Of a stretch of 64,000 nt of DNA, positions 1 to 7,296 are shown in pieces. The DNA lies in assembly GCF_014649795.1 (NCBI RefSeq), contig NZ_BMTS01000010.1, positions 186,001 to 250,000 of the forward strand. Direction: 5' to 3'. This DNA is from Streptomyces melanogenes. Its GTDB lineage: Bacteria > Actinomycetota > Actinomycetes > Streptomycetales > Streptomycetaceae. The notes beneath the pieces are model-generated. The model was not told the origin of the DNA, ran no database searches, and was given only the letters and a program-made list of their open reading frames with translations. Made by a program: the position numbers and the translations under genes. The first letter of the stretch is position 1; each line of letters begins with the position of its first letter.

Positions 1-980
1 TCCACGGTCGTGGTCGGCTGCTGGGTGACCACCGGGCCGAAGCCCTGGGGCCGGTGCGGCAGCACGTCCCGTACGGTCGCCTCGCGCGGCGGCGCGACGG
101 GCTGCGGCACGGGCGCGGAAGACGCGTGCGGGACACCCGGGTCCCGGCCCTCGGCCACCGCCGCCAACAGCCGGGCCGCCGTGTCCGCGTCGGGACGGCG
201 GGCCGGGTCCTTGTGCATCAGCTCGCGCAGTACGGGCCCGAGCGGCCCCGCCCGTACCGGCTCGGGCAGCGGCTCCGCCACGATGGCGGAGAGCGTCGAC
301 CAGGTGGAGGTGCGGCGGAAGGGCGAGGAGCCCTCCACCGCCGCGTACAGCGTGGCGCCCAGCGCCCAGACGTCGGAGGCGGGGCCGGGGTCCTGGCCCT
401 GGGCGCGCTCGGGCGCCAGGTAGTCGAGGGAGCCGACCAGCTCGCCGCTGCGGGTCAGATGCGTGGCCGAGCCGTCGCCCGGGTCGTCCATGGCGGCGAT
501 GCCGAAGTCGGTGAGGACGACCCGGCCGCCGCGCTCCAGGAGGATGTTGCCGGGCTTCACGTCGCGGTGCAGGACGCCCGCGCGGTGGGCGGCGGCGAGC
601 GCCTCCAGGACCCGGGCCCCTATGGCGGCCGCCTCGCGCGCGTCCAGCGCGCCGCGCTCGGCCAGGACGCCGTCGAGCGAGGGTCCCTCGACGAGCTCCA
701 TGACGATCACCGGGCGGCCGTCGTGCTCGGTGACGTCGTGCACGGCGACGACTCCGGGGTGGCGCACGCGCGCGGCGGCCCGGGCCTCGCGCTGCATGCG
801 CAGCCGCAGATCGCCCAGCTCGGGCGCGGACATGTCCGAATACGTACGCAGTTCCTTGACCGCGACCTCGCGGCCGAGCACCTCGTCGACGGCGCGCCAG
901 ACGACGCCCATCCCACCTCGGCCCAGCTGCTCGATCAGCCGGTAGCGGCCCGCGAGCCGGTCGTTCTCCCCCGAAGACAC
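1..980 (-). CDS. Serine/threonine protein kinase, PknB-type (3' end outside window)
   Basis: This is the N-terminal part of a eukaryotic-type Ser/Thr kinase, which would phosphorylate protein targets using ATP at the membrane or in the cytoplasm. The GTG start at 980 follows a GGGG-containing ribosome site and gives VSSGENDRLAGRYRLIEQLG. The kinase domain is visible: the glycine loop GRGGMGVVW (residues 20-28), the ATP-binding lysine in VAVKEL (K42), the catalytic loop HRDVKPGN near residues 137-144, DFG near residue 157, and an APE motif further on. After the domain the chain becomes rich in Pro, Val and Gln, as in the juxtamembrane linker of PknB-like kinases. The gene runs off the left edge, so a transmembrane segment and any sensor domain cannot be seen. 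The domain assignment is secure; the substrate is unknown. Confidence 0.92.
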   Translation of the reverse strand, partial: MSSGENDRLAGRYRLIEQLGRGGMGVVWRAVDEVLGREVAVKELRTYSDMSAPELGDLRLRMQREARAAARVRHPGVVAVHDVTEHDGRPVIVMELVEGPSLDGVLAERGALDAREAAAIGARVLEALAAAHRAGVLHRDVKPGNILLERGGRVVLTDFGIAAMDDPGDGSATHLTRSGELVGSLDYLAPERAQGQDPGPASDVWALGATLYAAVEGSSPFRRTSTWSTLSAIVAEPLPEPVRAGPLGPVLRELMHKDPARRPDADTAARLLAAVAEGRDPGVPHASSAPVPQPVAPPREATVRDVLPHRPQGFGPVVTQQPTTTV

Positions 981-1048
981 CGCTGCCCCGTTCCCTGTGG
1001 CGATTGTGGTCGCGTCCAGGGTAAGGGGCGGCGGTGACAGCCCCCGGG

Positions 1049-2374
1049 CTACGGGGCGGTGACGGTGAGGGCCGCGCGGCGCGGGGAGGCGAAGCCGTCC
1101 AGGTCGGCGCGGGTGAGGCCGGTGAGGCGGGCGACCTCCTCGTTGTCGAGGGCGCCGCAGTCCAGGCCGCGCAGCAGGAACCCGCTGAGCGCCTTGGCGG
1201 TGGCGGGCTCGTCCATGACGTCGCCGCCGGCCTTGGCCACATAGGCGGCGAGCCGGGCCGCGGCCTGCTCCAGGCCCTCCCGGTAGAAGGCGTAGACGGC
1301 CGCGTACCGGGTCGGCAGGTGGCCCGGGTGCATGTCCCAGCCCTGGTAGTAGGCGCGGGCCAGGGCCCGGCGGGTCAGGCCGTAGTGCAGCCGCCAGGCC
1401 TCGTGGACGTGGGCGGTGGAGCCGATCGGCAGGACGTTGGTGGAGCCGTCGGAGACCCGTACGCCGGTGCCCGCGGCCGCGACCTGCATCACGGCCTTGG
1501 CGTGGTCGGCGGCGGGGTGGTCGCTGGCCTGGTAGGCGGCGGAGACGCCCACGCACGCGCTGTAGTCGAAGGTGCCGTAGTGCAGACCGGTCGCGCGGCC
1601 CTCGGCGGCGTCGATCATCCGGGCCACGGCGGCGGTGCCGTCGGCGGCCAGGATCGACTGGCTGGTCTCGATCTGGATCTCGAAGCCGAGCCGCCCGGCG
1701 GGCAGGCCGTGGGCCTTCTCGAACGCCTCCAGGAGCCGTACGAAGGCGGAGACCTGCTCGGGGTAGGTGACCTTGGGCAGCGTCAGGACGAGGCCGTCGG
1801 GCAGACCGCCGTGCTCCATCAGACCGGTGAGGAAGACGTCGGTGGTGCGGATGCCCCGGTCGCGTACCGCCGCCTCCATGCACTTCATGCGGATGCCCAT
1901 GTACGGGGCGGCCGTGCCTCCCCCAGCCTCCGGCCGGGAGGTGCCCCCAGCGTACGCCTCGGCGATCAGCCGGGCGGCGCGGGCGGCGGCCGCGTCCTCC
2001 TCGGCGTCCGGGCGCGGGCCGTAGCCGTCCTCGAAGTCGACGCGCAGGTCCTCCACCGGCTCGCGCTCCAGCTTGGCGCGCACCCGCTCGTACACGGGCG
2101 CGGCCAGTTCGTCGGCGATGCCGAGGACCTTCGCGAAGGAGGCGGCGTCCGGGGCGTGCTCGTCGAGGGCGGCGAGCGCCTGGTCGCCCCAGCCGCGCAG
2201 GGTGTCGGCGTCGAAGAGGTCACCGGGTACGTAGACGGTGTGCACGGGCTGGCGGGTGCCGGGGTCTCCCGGGTAGCGGCGGGCGAGCTCCTCGTCCACG
2301 GCCACCAGCGAGGCGCTGATCTCCTCGCTGACCGCGCCCGCGAGGCTCGTCGCCACCTTCTCCTGCTGACCCAT
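1049..2374 (-). CDS. DUF6986 / HpcH-HpaI aldolase-citrate lyase family protein
   Basis: This 441-aa protein belongs to the CitE-like TIM-barrel enzymes that cleave or form C-C bonds on acyl-CoA or keto acids with a divalent metal. Seen in the sequence are the acidic metal-site stretch VDFEDGYGPRP, the glutamate-containing strand LGFEIQIETSQS, and the HYGTFDYSACVG and QGWDMHPGHLPTRYA segments typical of this actinobacterial family. Its length matches the family (about 430-450 aa). The ATG at 2374 lies behind a GGAGGG-type ribosome site. The gene stands alone between the kinase and etfA, and a tandem 13-bp repeat lies just upstream, probably a regulator site. The exact substrate is unknown. Distant members act in glyoxylate or citramalyl-CoA metabolism, but nothing next to this gene fixes the pathway. 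Confidence 0.8.
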   Translation of the reverse strand: MGQQEKVATSLAGAVSEEISASLVAVDEELARRYPGDPGTRQPVHTVYVPGDLFDADTLRGWGDQALAALDEHAPDAASFAKVLGIADELAAPVYERVRAKLEREPVEDLRVDFEDGYGPRPDAEEDAAAARAARLIAEAYAGGTSRPEAGGGTAAPYMGIRMKCMEAAVRDRGIRTTDVFLTGLMEHGGLPDGLVLTLPKVTYPEQVSAFVRLLEAFEKAHGLPAGRLGFEIQIETSQSILAADGTAAVARMIDAAEGRATGLHYGTFDYSACVGVSAAYQASDHPAADHAKAVMQVAAAGTGVRVSDGSTNVLPIGSTAHVHEAWRLHYGLTRRALARAYYQGWDMHPGHLPTRYAAVYAFYREGLEQAAARLAAYVAKAGGDVMDEPATAKALSGFLLRGLDCGALDNEEVARLTGLTRADLDGFASPRRAALTVTAP

Positions 2375-2393
2375 CCTGCACCCTCCGCACGTT

Positions 2394-2420
2394 CAGTTTT
2401 CCACTGACTGTTTTCCACTG
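2394..2420 (-). promoter_or_regulatory. Tandem direct repeat upstream of the aldolase-like gene, probable operator
   Basis: Two near-identical 13-mers, CAGTTTTCCACTG (2394-2406) and CTGTTTTCCACTG (2408-2420), repeat with a 14-bp period 20-46 bp upstream of the ATG at 2374. The TTTTCCAC core is AT-rich for this genome. The position and the repeat suggest a binding site for an activator or repressor, for example of the IclR type; that is inference. Confidence 0.5.
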
Positions 2421-2491
2421 GCCGGAATCATCGATCCGCATAGCAGAATTTAGTTAGGGGCTTCCTTCACGTCAATGGTTGCCCGAAACGG

Positions 2492-2530
2492 CCGGGGGCC
2501 GCGCGGTGAAGATCACCACGCGGCCCCCGG
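2492..2530 (-). terminator. Terminator hairpin after etfA
   Basis: Perfect 12-bp arms CCGGGGGCCGCG / CGCGGCCCCCGG enclose a 15-nt loop. The hairpin starts 19 bp after the etfA stop codon. There is no U-tract, which is usual for streptomycete terminators. Confidence 0.75.
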
Positions 2531-2549
2531 GGCAGTACGAACGAGCAGG

Positions 2550-3512
2550 TCAGCCCTTGCGTGCCTGGACCTCGTCGGTCAGCTGCGGCACGACGTCGAA
2601 CAGGTCGCCCACCACGCCGTAGTCGACCAGGTCGAAGATCGGGGCCTCGGCGTCCTTGTTGATCGCCACGATCGTCTTCGAGGTCTGCATACCGGCGCGG
2701 TGCTGGATGGCACCGGAGATGCCGGACGCGATGTACAGCTGCGGCGAGACCGACTTGCCGGTCTGGCCGACCTGGTTGGAGTGCGGGTACCAGCCGGCGT
2801 CGACGGCGGCGCGGGAGGCGCCGACAGCGGCACCGAGCGAGTCGGCCAGCGCCTCGATGATCGCGAAGTTCTCGGCGCCGTTGACGCCGCGGCCGCCGGA
2901 GACCACGATCGCGGCCTCGGTCAGCTCGGGGCGGCCGGTCGACTCGCGCGGGGTGCGGGAGACGACCTTGGTGCCGGTGGCCTGCGCGGAGAAGGTGACG
3001 GCCAGGGCCTCGACGGCGCCCGCGGCCGGGGCGGCCTCCACGGCGGCCGAGTTCGGCTTGACCGTGATGACCGGGGTGCCCTTGGAGACGCGGGACTTGG
3101 TGGTGAAGGAGGCGGCGAACGCCGACTGCGTGGCCACCGGGCCGTTGTCGCCGGCCTCCAGGTCGACGGCGTCGGTGATGATGCCGGAGCCGATGCGGAC
3201 CGCGAGGCGGGCCGCGATCTCCTTGCCCTCGGCGGAGGACGGGACGAGCACGGCGGCCGGGGAGACGGCCTCGTACGCGGCCTGGAGCGCGTCCACCTTC
3301 GGCACGACGAGGTAGTCGGCGAACTCCGGGGCGTCGGCGGTCAGCACACGGGTGGCACCGTGCTCGGCGAGCGCGGGCGCGGTGGCCTCCGCACCGGCGC
3401 CGACGGCGACCGCGACCGGCTCGCCGATGCGGCGGGCCAGCGTCAGCAGCTCCAGGGTCGGCTTGCGGACGGCGCCGTCGACGTGGTCGACGTAGACGAG
3501 AACTTCAGCCAT
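2550..3512 (-). CDS. etfA: Electron transfer flavoprotein alpha subunit
   Basis: EtfA is the FAD-binding subunit of the heterodimer that takes electrons from acyl-CoA dehydrogenases and passes them to the quinone pool. The protein is 320 aa, the normal length. The C-terminal FAD domain is clear: GQTGKSVSPQLYIASGISG, followed by QHRAGM and INKDAEAPIFDLVDYGVVGDL. The N-terminal half has the Rossmann-like ETF fold (VLVYVDHVDGAV). I chose the ATG at 3512 because AGGAG lies 10 nt upstream; a TTG nine bases earlier would sit directly on that site. It follows etfB on the same strand with a 69-bp gap and ends at a strong hairpin, so the two genes are very likely one operon. Confidence 0.95.
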   Translation of the reverse strand: MAEVLVYVDHVDGAVRKPTLELLTLARRIGEPVAVAVGAGAEATAPALAEHGATRVLTADAPEFADYLVVPKVDALQAAYEAVSPAAVLVPSSAEGKEIAARLAVRIGSGIITDAVDLEAGDNGPVATQSAFAASFTTKSRVSKGTPVITVKPNSAAVEAAPAAGAVEALAVTFSAQATGTKVVSRTPRESTGRPELTEAAIVVSGGRGVNGAENFAIIEALADSLGAAVGASRAAVDAGWYPHSNQVGQTGKSVSPQLYIASGISGAIQHRAGMQTSKTIVAINKDAEAPIFDLVDYGVVGDLFDVVPQLTDEVQARKG

Positions 3513-3581
3513 GGGACTCAATCTCCTGCGAAGTACGAAGAATCTGGGGGCGGTTGGGCGCTACGAGTCTGTCGACGAGCC

Positions 3582-4367
3582 CTAGATGAACTTCTGGCTC
3601 GCGAGGAACTCGGCCAGCTGCTTGCCGCCCTCGCCCTCGTCCTTGACGATCGTGCCGGCGGTACGGGCCGGACGCTCGGCGGCCGAGTCGACCGCGGTCC
3701 AGGCGCCTTCGAGGCCGACCTCGTCGGCGTCGAGGTCCAGGTCGCCCAGGTCCAGCGACTCCACCGGCTTCTTCTTGGCGGCCATGATGCCCTTGAAGGA
3801 CGGGTAGCGGGCCTCGCCCGACTGGTCCGTCACGGACACGACGGCCGGCAGGGACGCCTCCAGCTGCTCCGAGGCGGTGTCGCCGTCACGGCGGCCCTTG
3901 ACCACGCCACCGTCGACCGAGACCTCGGAAAGGAGCGTGACCTGCGGAACGTTCAGACGCTCGGCGAGCAGCGCCGGCAGCACGCCCATGGTGCCGTCGG
4001 TCGAGGCCATGCCGCAGACGACCAGGTCGTAACCGGTCTTCTCGATGGCCTTGGCGAGCACCAGCGAGGTGCCGACGACATCGGTGCCGTGCAGGTCGTC
4101 GTCCTCGACGTGGACGGCCTTGTCGGCACCCATGGACAGCGCCTTGCGCAGCGCGTCCTTGGCGTCCTCGGGGCCGACGGTCAGCACGGTGATCTCCGCG
4201 TCGTCCGCCTCGTCGGCGATCTGCAGTGCCTGCTCGACCGCGTACTCGTCGAGTTCCGAAAGGAGGCCGTCGACGTCGTCGCGGTCGACGGTCAGGTCAT
4301 CGGCGAAGTGCCGGTCGCCGGTGGCGTCGGGCACGTACTTCACACAGACAACGATCCTCAAGCTCAC
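3582..4367 (-). CDS. etfB: Electron transfer flavoprotein beta subunit
   Basis: EtfB binds AMP and docks the donor dehydrogenases; with EtfA it feeds electrons from fatty-acid and amino-acid oxidation into respiration. The 261-aa protein starts MSLRIVVCVKYVPDATGD and carries the ETF-beta signature around VVCGMASTDGTMGVLPALLAERLNVPQ, which includes the nucleotide-binding strand and the recognition-loop region. The GTG start at 4367 lies 8 nt behind AGGAG. It is the first gene of the etfBA operon. The promoter region upstream holds a TAATAT -10 candidate overlapped by a palindromic site (4475-4487), suggesting repression, possibly by a fatty-acid-responsive TetR regulator; that last point is inference. 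Confidence 0.95.
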   Translation of the reverse strand: MSLRIVVCVKYVPDATGDRHFADDLTVDRDDVDGLLSELDEYAVEQALQIADEADDAEITVLTVGPEDAKDALRKALSMGADKAVHVEDDDLHGTDVVGTSLVLAKAIEKTGYDLVVCGMASTDGTMGVLPALLAERLNVPQVTLLSEVSVDGGVVKGRRDGDTASEQLEASLPAVVSVTDQSGEARYPSFKGIMAAKKKPVESLDLGDLDLDADEVGLEGAWTAVDSAAERPARTAGTIVKDEGEGGKQLAEFLASQKFI

Positions 4368-4471
4368 GCCGGCTCTCCTACTGCATCGTCATTTCTGGGC
4401 TGCCTTGTTGCACGCAGCATAGGCGCCTGATGGGGCGGTTTCCGGTCGGGGCGACCGACGCTCCGAAGGAA

Positions 4472-4487
4472 ATATTACTCGCCAGTA
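4472..4487 (-). promoter_or_regulatory. etfBA -10 region with overlapping TTACTCGCCAGTA operator
   Basis: On the minus strand TAATAT (4472-4477) is a -10 candidate about 105 bp upstream of etfB. It overlaps the box TTACTCGCCAGTA (4475-4487). A related box in the opposite orientation lies at 4544-4557. The shared core TACTCGCC(A/G)GT suggests one regulator binding twice. Confidence 0.45.
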
Positions 4488-4543
4488 CACCCACTGTGTT
4501 CCCCGTAAGCAAGCGCTTTGAACTGTGACGTTGCCAACGCTGA

Positions 4544-4557
4544 GTAACCGGCGAGTA
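4544..4557 (+). promoter_or_regulatory. Second copy of the TACTCGCCGGT box, inverted
   Basis: GTAACCGGCGAGTA reads TACTCGCCGGTTAC on the other strand, matching the core of the box at 4475-4487. It lies 11 bp beyond the stop of the flavin reductase gene and about 180 bp upstream of etfB. Confidence 0.4.
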
Positions 4558-4567
4558 CGGAGACGAT

Positions 4568-5077
4568 TCAGTCACGCAGAGCGTTGAAGCGACCCTGGTG
4601 GTAGAGGAGCGGACGGCCCGCCCCGGCGGGCTCGCCGTAGACCGCCTCGCCGACCACGATGCGGTGGTCCCCGGCCGGGATGCGCGCGACCACCCGGCAC
4701 ACCAGCCAGGCCAGCACGCCGTCGAGCACCGGCACGCCCTCGGGTCCCGGTTGCCAGCGGGTGGCACCGCCGAAGCGGTCGGCGCCGCTGCGGGCGAAGG
4801 TCGCGGCCAGGTCTTCCTGGTGCTCGCCGAGTATGTGGACGCCTATGTGCTCGGCCTCGGAGACGACCGGCCAGCTGGAGGAGCCGGTGCCGATGCCGAA
4901 CGAGAGCAACGGGGGCTCGGCGGCGACGGAGTTGAGGGAGGTGGCGGTGAAGCCGACGGGAAGGCCGTCACGCTGCGCGGTGATCACCGCCACACCGGCG
5001 GCGTGCTGGCGGAAGACCGCGCGGAACAGCTGGGGGGAGGCAGGGCGTGCGGTGCCGAGCTCGGGCGAAGCCGTCAT
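4568..5077 (-). CDS. Flavin reductase family protein (FMN-binding split barrel)
   Basis: A 169-aa flavin:NAD(P)H reductase-like protein, which reduces FMN or FAD and hands it to a partner monooxygenase, or itself binds flavin. The family pattern is visible: FRAVFRQHAAGVAVITA near the N-terminus, then GLPVGFTATSLNSVAAEPPLLSF, which builds the FMN phosphate site, and a C-terminal DHRIVVGEA strand. The ATG at 5077 has AAGGA seven nt upstream, so a longer reading to 5203 is not used. A 26-codon Cys-containing leader peptide (5121-5201) precedes it on the same strand, which points to control by cysteine or sulfur supply. Such leaders usually sit before sulfur-assimilation genes, so a role in sulfonate or sulfur metabolism is plausible but not shown. 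Confidence 0.85.
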   Translation of the reverse strand: MTASPELGTARPASPQLFRAVFRQHAAGVAVITAQRDGLPVGFTATSLNSVAAEPPLLSFGIGTGSSSWPVVSEAEHIGVHILGEHQEDLAATFARSGADRFGGATRWQPGPEGVPVLDGVLAWLVCRVVARIPAGDHRIVVGEAVYGEPAGAGRPLLYHQGRFNALRD

Positions 5078-5120
5078 GGAGTTGTCCTTCTGCGGTGGGT
5101 GCGAGGGGGCTGGGAGCTGC

Positions 5121-5201
5121 TCAGCAGCCCGGACAGCGCGCACTTGCGTTGCGGGCGAGGTCCACATGGACGCGCCCGAAGAGAAGGATTCTGTTCGGCA
5201 C
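5121..5201 (-). CDS. Putative cysteine-responsive leader peptide (26 aa)
   Basis: The GTG at 5201 opens a 26-codon frame ending at 5121: VPNRILLFGRVHVDLARNAS followed by ARCPGC and a stop. The pattern R-x-H-V-D-L-x-R-x-x-S-A-x-C matches the short leader peptides annotated in many Streptomyces genomes ahead of sulfur-metabolism genes. In mycobacteria, comparable Cys-containing leaders are known to attenuate downstream genes when cysteine is plentiful. Two Cys codons lie at the end, and the stop is 43 bp before the flavin reductase ATG. The start sits about 7 nt after a -10 box, so translation may be leaderless. The match to the pattern is seen; regulation here is inferred. Confidence 0.7.
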   Translation of the reverse strand: MPNRILLFGRVHVDLARNASARCPGC

Positions 5202-5237
5202 ATCGTCAGATTGACGATTGCCGGTGGCCTCAGTCAA
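5202..5237 (-). promoter_or_regulatory. Leaderless promoter with overlapping palindrome
   Basis: The -35 TTGACT (5232-5237), an 18-bp spacer and a -10 CAATCT (5208-5213) place the transcription start near the GTG at 5201. ATCGTCAGATTGACGAT (5202-5218) is a palindrome with 7-bp arms and a 3-bp spacer covering the -10 and start site, suggesting a repressor operator. Confidence 0.5.
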
Positions 5238-5296
5238 GTGCCTTCTACGATGTGGGAGATCCATCACGGCCCGCTCCACCCCGCTCACAGCGCCCC

Positions 5297-5644
5297 TCAC
5301 ACCGCCTCCCCCAGCGCGGCGATCACATCGGCCCGGCGCGGCTGACCGGCCGCGCGGCGCACGATCCGGCCGGCGCGGTCCAGGACCAGGACGGTCGGGG
5401 TGGCCCGGATGTCCAGGGCGCGCACCAGCGCCAGGTGCTCCTCGGCGTCGATCTCCACGTGCGCCACCCCCGCCACCATCGCGGCAACGTCCGCGAGGGT
5501 GCGCCGAGTTGCCCGACAGGGCTGGCAGAACGCGCTGGAGAACTGCACGAGGGTCGCCCGCTCGCCCAGCTCCGCGCCCAACTGGGCTGCTCCCAGCCTC
5601 GGCCCGTCCTCGCGCACCGCGCTCCCTCTCGTTCTTCCGGCCAT
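5297..5644 (-). CDS. Thioredoxin family protein
   Basis: A 115-aa single-domain thioredoxin-like protein for thiol-disulfide exchange in the cytoplasm. The redox motif reads FCQPC, with Gln-Pro in place of the usual Gly-Pro. The cis-proline segment IRATPTVLVLDRAGRIV and the closing helix DVIAALGEAV complete the fold. No signal peptide or membrane segment is seen. It lies upstream of the leader peptide and flavin reductase on the same strand, 95 bp away, so a shared redox or sulfur role is plausible. The leader has its own promoter, however, so they need not be one transcript. The CQPC variant occurs in Streptomyces thioredoxin-like proteins of unknown partner. Confidence 0.88.
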   Translation of the reverse strand: MAGRTRGSAVREDGPRLGAAQLGAELGERATLVQFSSAFCQPCRATRRTLADVAAMVAGVAHVEIDAEEHLALVRALDIRATPTVLVLDRAGRIVRRAAGQPRRADVIAALGEAV

Positions 5645-5788
5645 CCCGCCTGTTCAGCACCGAAGGTCGCCCGGAAGATTCCCGCCTGCCCCGACCTGGG
5701 CGTACGTGATGAGAATCTCCCCGTCCCAAGGCCCCAGGACTGGCCACCACGGCGCGTATCGGGCACGATCTGCCCAACGCCGAAAACC

Positions 5789-5800
5789 TACGGCTGCGTA
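5789..5800 (+). promoter_or_regulatory. TACG-N4-CGTA palindrome upstream of the acyltransferase gene
   Basis: TACGGCTGCGTA lies 48 bp before the ATG at 5849. TACG...CGTA palindromes are common operators of TetR regulators in lipid metabolism; the link here is inference. Confidence 0.3.
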
Positions 5801-5848
5801 ACTTCCACCGGGAGAACCCTCCCCGGGAAACAGAAGGGTCTCCCCCAG

Positions 5849-6580
5849 ATGGCAGAACTCGTCTATCGGCCGGTCGTCGGCGCCGCCCTCACGATGTTCA
5901 AGGCGCTCGACCTGAAGATCGACACCCAGGGTTCGGAGAACATCCCCCGCTCCGGCGGCGCGGTGCTCGTCAGCAACCACATCAGCTATCTGGACTTCAT
6001 CTTCACCGGGCTCGCCGCGCTGCCGCAGAAGCGCCTGGTGCGCTTCATGGCCAAGGAGTCGGTCTTCCGGCACAGGATCTCGGGCCCGCTGATGCGCGGC
6101 ATGAAGCACATCCCGGTCGACCGCAAGCAGGGCGAGGCGGCGTACGCGCACGCCCTGGACTCGCTGCGCTCGGGAGAGATCGTCGGGGTCTTCCCCGAGG
6201 CGACCATCTCGCAGTCGTTCACGCTGAAGAGCTTCAAGTCGGGCGCGGCCCGGCTCGCCCAGGAGGCCGGGGTCCCGCTGATCCCGATGGCGCTGTGGGG
6301 CACCCAGCGGGTGTGGACCAAGGGCCGTCCGCGCAACTTCAAGCGCAGCCACATCCCGGTCACCATCCGGGTCGGCGAGCCGGTCGAGGCCCCCGCCGAC
6401 CAGTACGCGGGAGCGATCACCCGGCGGCTGCGCGAGCGGTGCCAGGAGCTCCTGGAGGCCGCCCAGCGCGCCTATCCCGTACGCCCCAAGGACGCCGCGG
6501 ACACCTGGTGGATCCCGGCCCACCTCGGCGGCACCGCACCCACGCCCGAAGAGGTGCGCGAGCGCGAAGCCAGCCGCTGA
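5849..6580 (+). CDS. 1-acyl-sn-glycerol-3-phosphate acyltransferase (PlsC-like)
   Basis: This enzyme class transfers an acyl group to lysophosphatidic acid to make phosphatidic acid at the membrane. The 243-aa protein has the catalytic HX4D motif as NHISYLD, a downstream KESVF block, and the glycerol-phosphate-binding FPEATIS. A later V-P-(L/I)-I-P block reads GVPLIPMALWGTQ. The ATG at 5849 starts MAELVYRPVVGAAL and has GAAGGG upstream at longer-than-ideal spacing. It is monocistronic, transcribed away from the thioredoxin gene, and its stop lies four bases from the converging neighbour. Streptomyces genomes carry several PlsC paralogues, so the exact acyl acceptor cannot be fixed. Confidence 0.88.
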   Translation: MAELVYRPVVGAALTMFKALDLKIDTQGSENIPRSGGAVLVSNHISYLDFIFTGLAALPQKRLVRFMAKESVFRHRISGPLMRGMKHIPVDRKQGEAAYAHALDSLRSGEIVGVFPEATISQSFTLKSFKSGAARLAQEAGVPLIPMALWGTQRVWTKGRPRNFKRSHIPVTIRVGEPVEAPADQYAGAITRRLRERCQELLEAAQRAYPVRPKDAADTWWIPAHLGGTAPTPEEVREREASR

Positions 6581-6584
6581 ATCG

Positions 6585-7283
6585 TCACGCCCCGCCGGTG
6601 ACCGGGGCGTGGACGGTGATCCGCGCCCCGGGGCCCACCTTCTCCAGGAGCTCGGCGAGCTCCGCCGCCGCCCCTTCCAGGTCGCAGTGCGGAGCCATGC
6701 CCTCCAGCAGGAAGAGGGCGTTGACGGACTCCTCGGTGAGCCGGGTCCGCACGCCCTGGCGCCAGTTCCAGCGGCGGCAGGTCACGCCCTCGTCGTCGCA
6801 CCACACCACCTCGCCCGCGTCCGGGTGCTCGACGGCCGCCTCGCCGCCCGCGACGGTGGGGAACGGCTCGTCGCCGGTGGCCCGCACCAGCCGCATCGAC
6901 CCGACGATGTGGTCGGTGTCCTCGCCGCCGACCGGGATCAGATGGGCCACGCTGATCGCGTTGTAGACGTCGACGAGCCGGTTGATGCGCGGCAGGCCGC
7001 CGTCGGCGAGGGCGCGCCTGGCGAGCGCCTCGGCCGAGTTGCGGGTGCGTGAGGGCTTGGCGCCGAACGCGGTGTACGCGTCGCGCCAGGCGGCCATGTG
7101 CGGGTCCTCGTGCGGGGCGAGCGCGCCGAGCCGCTCGCGCAGCCGCCGGGCGGCCTCGTCGAGCAGCGCCGAACTCGCCTCGTCGCTGGGGCCGTTGACG
7201 AGTCCACGGGCCTCCACGGCGACGTGGGTGAAGCCGGGCGCGAGCGCGCGCACCTCGTCGGTCACGGTGAGCGTGAGCGTCAT
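6585..7283 (-). CDS. B3/B4 tRNA-binding domain-containing protein
   Basis: A 232-aa stand-alone version of the B3/B4 domain of bacterial phenylalanyl-tRNA synthetase beta, the part that holds the editing site. Stand-alone copies are widespread; some are suspected of clearing mischarged tRNA, but the role is not settled. Features seen are the AFGAKPSRTRNSAEALARRAL segment and LPRINRLVDVYNAISVAHLIPVGGED, which is the most conserved block of the family, followed by acidic and Trp-containing strands. It shares its strand with the transglutaminase-like gene behind it (13-bp gap), so the two may be co-transcribed. Confidence 0.82.
   Translation of the reverse strand: MTLTLTVTDEVRALAPGFTHVAVEARGLVNGPSDEASSALLDEAARRLRERLGALAPHEDPHMAAWRDAYTAFGAKPSRTRNSAEALARRALADGGLPRINRLVDVYNAISVAHLIPVGGEDTDHIVGSMRLVRATGDEPFPTVAGGEAAVEHPDAGEVVWCDDEGVTCRRWNWRQGVRTRLTEESVNALFLLEGMAPHCDLEGAAAELAELLEKVGPGARITVHAPVTGGA
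6586..6611. terminator. Bidirectional hairpin between converging genes
   Basis: Arms CACGCCCCG / CGGGGCGTG (9 bp) with an 8-nt loop lie at the meeting point of the acyltransferase and B3/B4 genes, overlapping the last codons of the latter. Confidence 0.6.
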
Positions 7284-7296
7284 GGTCGGTCGTGCC

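Noticed and set aside
5078..5203. N-terminal extension of the flavin reductase to an ATG at 5203
   Set aside because: It ignores the AAGGA site before ATG 5077 and overlaps the leader peptide in another frame.
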